Shown here: positions 59,389 through 64,000 of the stretch, one piece after another | How the letters are laid out: each line of letters begins with the position of its first letter | Position numbering within the stretch: position 1 is the stretch's first letter | Assembly (NCBI GenBank): GCA_002360535.1 | Contig: DEQR01000062.1 | Location: forward strand, 33,488 to 97,487 | Length of the DNA: 64,000 nucleotides | DNA from: Thiobacillus sp. UBA3361 | GTDB lineage: Bacteria; Pseudomonadota; Gammaproteobacteria; Burkholderiales; Thiobacillaceae | Direction of reading: 5' to 3' | Notes under the pieces: generated by a model | Told to the model about the DNA's origin: nothing | Databases searched by the model: none | The model's input: only the letters and a program-made list of their open reading frames with translations | Position numbers and translations under genes: made by a program

Positions 59389-60078
59389 TCAGGCCTTTCT
59401 GACGATCTTGCCGGCGGCTTCCGCCAACGTGGCCACCACGGCATCCAGGTCCAGTTCCGACACCGGCCGGCCGCGGTTGTAGCCGTAGGGCACACAGAAC
59501 ACCGGGCATCCGGCGGCGCGGGCGGCCTGAGTGTCGTTGAGCGAGTCGCCGATGAGCAGCAACTCATCCGGCTCCACCCCGAACACCTGGCAGGCATGCA
59601 GCAGGGGCAGTGGCGAAGGCTTCTTCTCCGGCAGGGTGTCGCCGGACAGGATCAACTCGAAAAAGTCATGCAGGCCTGTGTCCTGGAGCAGCGGCACGGT
59701 GAAGCGCTCTGCCTTGTTGGTGATGCAGGCCAGGTGGAAGCCGGCCGCCTTGAGGGCCTGCAAGCCATCCACCACGCCGGGAAAGGGACGGCTCTTGCGG
59801 CTCACCCACTCGCCGTAGTGTTTCTGGAACAGGCCGATGGCCTGCTCGTAGAGTCCGGCGTCGGGTTCGGCGTTCATGTCGCGGGTCAGCGCGCGCTTGA
59901 CCAGGCGCGAGACGCCGTTGCCGATGTAGGTCTTGATCTCGGCCAGGGGCACGGTGGGACGGTCAAGGTCTTCGAGCATGGCCTCGGCGGAGTCGGCCAG
60001 ATCCTCGGCGGTGTCCAGCAGTGTGCCGTCCAGGTCGATGACCACGGCCTTGATGGGGAGGGGGAATGTGATGGACAT
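59389..60078 (-). CDS. gph: Phosphoglycolate phosphatase (HAD family)
   Basis: 229 residues. Removes phosphate from 2-phosphoglycolate. HAD motifs: VVIDLDGTLLDTAEDL (nucleophile aspartate), ACITNKAERFT (threonine), and EKKPSPLPLL with LLLIGDSLNDTQAARAAG (lysine and acidic pair). The start at 60078 (MSITFPLPIKAVVIDLDG) gives the usual N-terminus. The gph-trpE order is typical of many betaproteobacteria and is one reason for the taxonomic inference. Confidence 0.92.
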   Translation of the reverse strand: MSITFPLPIKAVVIDLDGTLLDTAEDLADSAEAMLEDLDRPTVPLAEIKTYIGNGVSRLVKRALTRDMNAEPDAGLYEQAIGLFQKHYGEWVSRKSRPFPGVVDGLQALKAAGFHLACITNKAERFTVPLLQDTGLHDFFELILSGDTLPEKKPSPLPLLHACQVFGVEPDELLLIGDSLNDTQAARAAGCPVFCVPYGYNRGRPVSELDLDAVVATLAEAAGKIVRKA

Positions 60079-60314
60079 GGTTGCAGCTTTGTACGGGTTA
60101 ACAAACTTGGGATTTGACCACAGGCCAGGCGGCGGGTGGCCCGGAAATGGCGACAGCATGCCAAAGAAGGCGGCGCCTGGAAACCAGGCCGGCGTAGCGG
60201 GCGCCGCATCCCTGCGCCCGGCGCCTGCAACGCGGTAAGATGCGGATACAAATGGCTGGCCGCGACCGAAGCATGCGGGCGGCAGGAAAACCATAGCAAC
60301 GGGAAGGGATCACC

Positions 60315-62165
60315 TTGAGACACGAGACATTCGCCCGGGGCGCTTTGCCCCTGCTGGCGGCCGCGGCCCTGCACGCCGGCACCGGCCACGCCCTGAGCAT
60401 CATGGAAATCCAGGGCACCGCCCACCAGTCCGGCTTCGCCGGCCGGACCCTGACGGGCATCACGGGCGTGGTCACCGCCCTGTCCGGTAACGGCTTCTGG
60501 ATGCAGGACCCGTTCGGCGACGGCAACCACCTGACCTCCGACGCCATCTTCGTCTTCCGGGGCAGCCGCGGCCTGCCCCTGGTGGGCGACCTGGTCACGG
60601 TGGGCGGGCGCATCGACGAGTTCCGTCCCGGCTGCGTCGCCTGCGGGCCCGGCGATAGCGCCTACGCCAACCTCACCACCACCGAGATCAACAGCGCCTT
60701 CGGCGGCGGCGCCTGGACGCGGATCGGCAGCGCCGCCCTGCCGGCGCCGGTGCTCATCGGCGCCGCCGGCCTCTCGCCGCCCGCGGCCATCGGCTACGAC
60801 TTCGGCGGCAGCGTGGAGCATGCGGACTACGTCTTCGATCCGGCCCGCCGCGCCCTGGATTTCTACGAACGTCTGGAAGGCATGCGCGTCACGGTCGGCG
60901 GCGCGCGCGCCGTCAGCGGCAGCAATGCCTTCGGGGAGATTGCCGTGCTGCCCGACCTGGGCGCCGGCCACGGGCTGGCCACCCCCCGCGGCGGCGTGGC
61001 GATCACGCCGGACAGCTTCAACGGCGGCCGGGTGATCCTGGACGATAGCCTGATCGGCGCCGCCAGCCTGCCCGGCGTGAACGTGGGCGACGGCCTGGGC
61101 AACGTCACCGGCGTGCTGGACTACAGCTTCGCCAACTACAAGCTGATGCTCACCCAAGCCCCCGCCGTGACCAACGGCGGCCTGCGGCGGGAGTCGGCCG
61201 CCGTCGCCGACCCGGCCAGGCTGTCGGTGGCCTCCTACAACCTGGAGAACCTGGCCGGCAACGCCGCCCAGGCCCGGTTCGACGGCCTGGCCGGACAGAT
61301 CGTCAACCCCCTGCGGGCGCCCGACATCCTGGCTGTGCAGGAGATCCAGGACAACAACGGCGCCACCGACAACGGCACGGTGGCCGCCGACCTGACCTAC
61401 GGCCGCCTGATCGGCGCCATCGCCGCCGCCGGCGGCCCGACCTACCGATACGTGAACATCGACCCGGCCGATAACGCCGACGGCGGGGCGCCGGGGGCCA
61501 ACATCCGCGTCGGCTTCCTGTACAACCCGGAGCGGGTGTCCTTCGCCGACGCCGTACGGGTGGCACCCGAGGACCCGGCCTGGGAGGACAGCCGCAAGCC
61601 CCTGGCCGCGACCTTCCTTTTCGACGGGCAGGAGGTGGTGATCATCAACGGCCATCTCAGGTCCAAGCTCGGCGACGAGCCTCTGTTCGGCCGTTTCCAG
61701 GACCCGGTGCCGCACAGCGAGGCCCAGCGCGACGCCCAGGCTCGGGTGCTGGCCGACTTCGTGACTGCCCTGCGGGCCGACGATCCGGCGGTGAGCGTGG
61801 TGCTGCTGGGCGACCTGAACGACTTCCAGTTCTCCGCCCCGCTGCGCACCCTGGAAGGCGCAGGCCTGGCCAATCTGACGGAAATCCTGGCGGAAAACGA
61901 GCGCTACACCTACATCCACGACGGCAACGGCCAGGCCCTCGACCACATCCTGGTGAGCCTCGACCTGCTGAACGGCGCCACCTACGACGTGGTGCACATG
62001 AACAGCGAATTCGCCGCCGCCGATCCCCTGCGGCAGAGCGACCACGATCCGGTGCTGGCCTACCTGAATCTGAGCCCGGTGCCCGAACCCGGAAGCTGGG
62101 CGATGATGCTGGCCGGCCTGGTCTTGGTCGGCCGGGCGATCAGGGCTTGCCGCCGGGCGTCTTGA
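60315..62165 (+). CDS. Secreted endonuclease/exonuclease/phosphatase-family protein with PEP-CTERM tail
   Basis: 616 residues. A signal peptide (PLLAAAALHAGTGHALS) is followed by an OB-like domain (ITGVVTALSGNGFWMQDP) and an endonuclease/exonuclease/phosphatase domain: SYNLENLAGN, DILAVQEIQDNNG, NGHLRSKL, VLLGDLNDFQF and SDHDPVLAYL, the full set of catalytic motifs. The C-terminus VPEPGSWAMMLAGLVLVG followed by basic residues is a PEP-CTERM sorting signal, recognised by exosortase. It is thus probably an extracellular nuclease attached to the envelope or matrix. The TTG start has GGGAAGGGA upstream. Its last 26 bases overlap the convergent adaptor gene. Confidence 0.9.
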   Translation: MRHETFARGALPLLAAAALHAGTGHALSIMEIQGTAHQSGFAGRTLTGITGVVTALSGNGFWMQDPFGDGNHLTSDAIFVFRGSRGLPLVGDLVTVGGRIDEFRPGCVACGPGDSAYANLTTTEINSAFGGGAWTRIGSAALPAPVLIGAAGLSPPAAIGYDFGGSVEHADYVFDPARRALDFYERLEGMRVTVGGARAVSGSNAFGEIAVLPDLGAGHGLATPRGGVAITPDSFNGGRVILDDSLIGAASLPGVNVGDGLGNVTGVLDYSFANYKLMLTQAPAVTNGGLRRESAAVADPARLSVASYNLENLAGNAAQARFDGLAGQIVNPLRAPDILAVQEIQDNNGATDNGTVAADLTYGRLIGAIAAAGGPTYRYVNIDPADNADGGAPGANIRVGFLYNPERVSFADAVRVAPEDPAWEDSRKPLAATFLFDGQEVVIINGHLRSKLGDEPLFGRFQDPVPHSEAQRDAQARVLADFVTALRADDPAVSVVLLGDLNDFQFSAPLRTLEGAGLANLTEILAENERYTYIHDGNGQALDHILVSLDLLNGATYDVVHMNSEFAAADPLRQSDHDPVLAYLNLSPVPEPGSWAMMLAGLVLVGRAIRACRRAS

Positions 62166-63270
62166 TCTTCACCTTGGCGCCGGGCGTGAGGCGGGAGTGC
62201 CCGTCGGTGATGACCGTCTCACCCGCCTTCAGCCCCTGGCCGAGGGCCGCCACCCTGCCGGCCACGGTGGCCAGTCGCACGGGTCGCGTCTCGACCGTCT
62301 GGTCGGGCCTGAGCACGAACACCAGACTGCCCTCGGGGCCCTGCTGGACCGCCTCGGCGGGCACGGTCACCGCATCCCGCAGGGTCTCCAGCGTCAGGCT
62401 CACTTCCAGGTACTGGCCCGCGGCCAGGACCTCCTCCCGGTTGTCCAGCACCGCCTTCAGGCGGATGGTGCCGGTGGCCGCATCCACCGCGTTGTCCAGG
62501 AAGCGTACCGTGCCGGCGAAGCCCCGGCGGTCGTCCCCCGGCACCCGCGCCTCCACCGTCAGCGTCCCCCGGCCCATGGCCGCGCGCAGCCGGGGCAGGT
62601 ATTTCTCGGGTACGGCGAAGCTCACGTACAGGGGCTGGACCCGGTTGACCACCGCCAGTTCGGTATCGTTCACCTTGACCGTGCTGCCGGGATGGACCAG
62701 ACGGGCGCCCACCACACCGGCGAAGGGGGCGGAGATGACCGTGTGCTCCACTTGCAACCGGGCCAGATCCAGTGCCGCCCTGCCGGCCTGGGCGGTAGCT
62801 GCGGCGGCGGCCGCGGCGGCGCGCAACTCGGCGAGCTTCTCCTCGGAAACGAAACCCTGCTCCCGCAAGGTCTGGTAGCGCGCCACATCGGCGCGGGCCT
62901 TGGCCAGATCGGCCTCGTCCCGGGCCAGGCCGGCCTCGGCCTGGCGCAGCTTGGCGGCGAAATCCGCCGGGTCCAGGCGGATCAGTACCTGGCCGGCGCG
63001 CACAGGTTGGCCCTCGGTGAATTCAACCCCCGCCACCTGCCCATCGATCCGCGACTTGAGGGTCACGCTCTCATAGGCCTCGGCCCGGCCGGGGGTGGAC
63101 AACAGCAGGGGCACATCGGCGGTGCGGGCCTCGGCGACGGTCACCGGCACCGGTGGCTTGCCCTTCTTGTCCGCGGCCTTGGCCGCCTCCTCGACGGAGA
63201 TCGACCGGAAACGCCAGCCGATGCCCAGGGCAATTGCCAGCAGGATCAGCAGCAGGAGGATTTTTTTCAC
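62140..63270 (-). CDS. RND efflux periplasmic adaptor (membrane fusion protein)
   Basis: 376 residues. An N-terminal membrane anchor (LLLLILLAIALGIGW), then the lipoyl halves (VTLKSRIDGQVAGVEFTEGQ and VISAPFAGVVGARLVHPGS) around a helical hairpin, a beta-barrel domain and a membrane-proximal domain (GQYLEVSLTLETLRDAVTVP) are those of AcrA/MdtA-type adaptors. It would link an inner-membrane RND pump to an outer-membrane channel. No pump gene is next to it in the window. The gene lies between mfd and the convergent nuclease gene. Confidence 0.93.
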   Translation of the reverse strand: MKKILLLLILLAIALGIGWRFRSISVEEAAKAADKKGKPPVPVTVAEARTADVPLLLSTPGRAEAYESVTLKSRIDGQVAGVEFTEGQPVRAGQVLIRLDPADFAAKLRQAEAGLARDEADLAKARADVARYQTLREQGFVSEEKLAELRAAAAAAAATAQAGRAALDLARLQVEHTVISAPFAGVVGARLVHPGSTVKVNDTELAVVNRVQPLYVSFAVPEKYLPRLRAAMGRGTLTVEARVPGDDRRGFAGTVRFLDNAVDAATGTIRLKAVLDNREEVLAAGQYLEVSLTLETLRDAVTVPAEAVQQGPEGSLVFVLRPDQTVETRPVRLATVAGRVAALGQGLKAGETVITDGHSRLTPGAKVKIKTPGGKP

Positions 63271-63367
63271 GGTGCCCGACTCATGTGCGCAGGGATGTGG
63301 CGAGCCGCATTGTCACCCAATGGTGGGAATTTTCCAGGGGCCGGCCTGCCCCGGGCACGGCATCCCA

Positions 63368-64000
63368 TCAGGCGATCTCGCGGAAAAACGCCTGCAGGGT
63401 GCCCAGCCGGGCGGTGAGGTCGGCCGTGTCGGCCTCGATCCTGAGCTTGTCCTGGCCGGCCAGCTTGTATTCACGTCGGTTCTGGATGAGCTTTATCAAT
63501 TTGAGCGGATCGATGGGCGGGTTGGGCCGGAACTGCACGCTGATGGCCTTGGGGCCCGCGTCCAGGCGGGTGATGCCCAGGGGCCGGGTGCGGATGCGCA
63601 GGCGGTGAGTCTCCAGCAGCGCACGGGCGGGCTCCGGCGGCAGGCCGAAGCGGTCGATGAGCTCCTCCTCCATGGCCTTGAGGTCTTCCTCGCTCTCGCA
63701 GTTGGCCAGGCGCTTGTAGAGCACCAGGCGTTCGTGCACGTCGGCGCAATAGTCCTCGGGCAGCAGGGCGGGAAGGTGCAGGTTGATCTCGGCGGTCACG
63801 CTCAAGGGCGCCTCCAGGTCCGGCTCCCGGCCTTCCTTCAGGGATTTCACGGCGCTGGTGAGCATGTCGTTGAACAGGTTGAAGCCCACCTCCTGCATCT
63901 CGCCGCTCTGGCTCTCCCCCAGCACCTCGCCGGCTCCCCGGATCTCCAGGTCGTGCATGGCCAGATAAAAGCCCGAGCCCAGGTCCTCCATCATCTGGAT
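63368..64000 (-). CDS. mfd: Transcription-repair coupling factor, C-terminal part (cut by window end)
   Basis: The last 210 residues of Mfd, which removes stalled RNA polymerase and recruits UvrA. The helicase end (HDLEIRGAGEVLGESQSGEM, EVGFNLFNDMLTSAV) is followed by the TRCF domain (LPALLPEDYCADVHERLVLY, EEELIDRFGLPPEPARALLE). The frame remains open to the window edge and the 5' part lies outside. Confidence 0.93.
   Translation of the reverse strand: MQMMEDLGSGFYLAMHDLEIRGAGEVLGESQSGEMQEVGFNLFNDMLTSAVKSLKEGREPDLEAPLSVTAEINLHLPALLPEDYCADVHERLVLYKRLANCESEEDLKAMEEELIDRFGLPPEPARALLETHRLRIRTRPLGITRLDAGPKAISVQFRPNPPIDPLKLIKLIQNRREYKLAGQDKLRIEADTADLTARLGTLQAFFREIA

Noticed and set aside
59886..62045. 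719-codon minus-strand frame opposite the PEP-CTERM nuclease
   Set aside because: Translation is G/V/A/H-rich without motifs, and the plus strand has the complete nuclease domain.
1..64000. CRISPR array, rRNA or relaxase/type IV secretion genes
   Set aside because: No regularly spaced long repeats, no rRNA-like sequence and no relaxase or VirB/Tra motifs were seen anywhere in the window.

Overview
The window looks like chromosome of a high-GC betaproteobacterium (Rhodocyclales- or Nitrosomonadales-like; inference). The evidence is the gene order gph-trpE-...-trpG-trpD, a secreted nuclease with a PEP-CTERM sorting tail, and housekeeping genes of proteobacterial type. Backbone genes lie at the two ends and in the middle: a CDP-alcohol phosphatidyltransferase, a haem-type chemoreceptor, a flavin-fold oxidase, uup, a DksA/TraR zinc-finger protein and tRNA-Arg(CCT) on the left; trpD and trpG in the middle; an IalB-like exported protein, trpE, gph, the PEP-CTERM nuclease, an RND adaptor and the 3' end of mfd on the right.

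Two integrated elements and one restriction-modification (R-M) locus interrupt this backbone. Element 1 (about 8.7 kb) sits in the 3' end of tRNA-Arg(CCT), bounded by a perfect 45-bp repeat. It is built like a P4/PICI-type phage satellite: tyrosine integrase, AlpA-type and Mor-type regulators, a TOPRIM/DUF927 primase-helicase, an HK97-type major capsid protein and small unknown genes, but no terminase, portal or tail genes. Two clusters of six GGTTCC iterons in opposite orientation flank its gene block and resemble a replication origin pair. Next to its right end lies a type II R-M locus (XRE controller, PD-(D/E)XK nuclease, gamma-type N6-adenine methyltransferase).

Element 2 (about 38.3 kb) is inserted in the first codons of trpG, so trpE and trpG are now about 38 kb farther apart. 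Its left half is a phosphorothioate-type defence locus: a rightward operon of sspF-, sspG- and sspH-like genes that continues without a break into DUF262, SIR2 and Mrr-type nuclease genes, converging on sspD-sspC-sspB. The three added genes, with visibly lower GC, are the best candidate for a previously undescribed effector module. The middle holds a DUF2130 gene, an IS5-family insertion, an ArdC-type antirestriction gene, a 320-bp array of stem-loops, a replication-relaxation-type gene, two orphan methyltransferases, AlpA regulators, three perfect 14-bp palindromes and a replication module whose primase-like gene carries an in-frame stop. The right half carries a compact RiPP cluster: an Os1348/NHLP-type precursor of 81 residues, two radical SAM enzymes and a clostripain-type (C11) protease, then an unknown gene and a P4-type integrase. 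No relaxase or type IV secretion genes were seen, so this is an integrative element that would need help to transfer.

The host trp enzymes make anthranilate (TrpE with TrpG) and phosphoribosyl-anthranilate (TrpD). Since element 2 now lies upstream of trpGD, these genes must be expressed from a promoter in its left end or by read-through.
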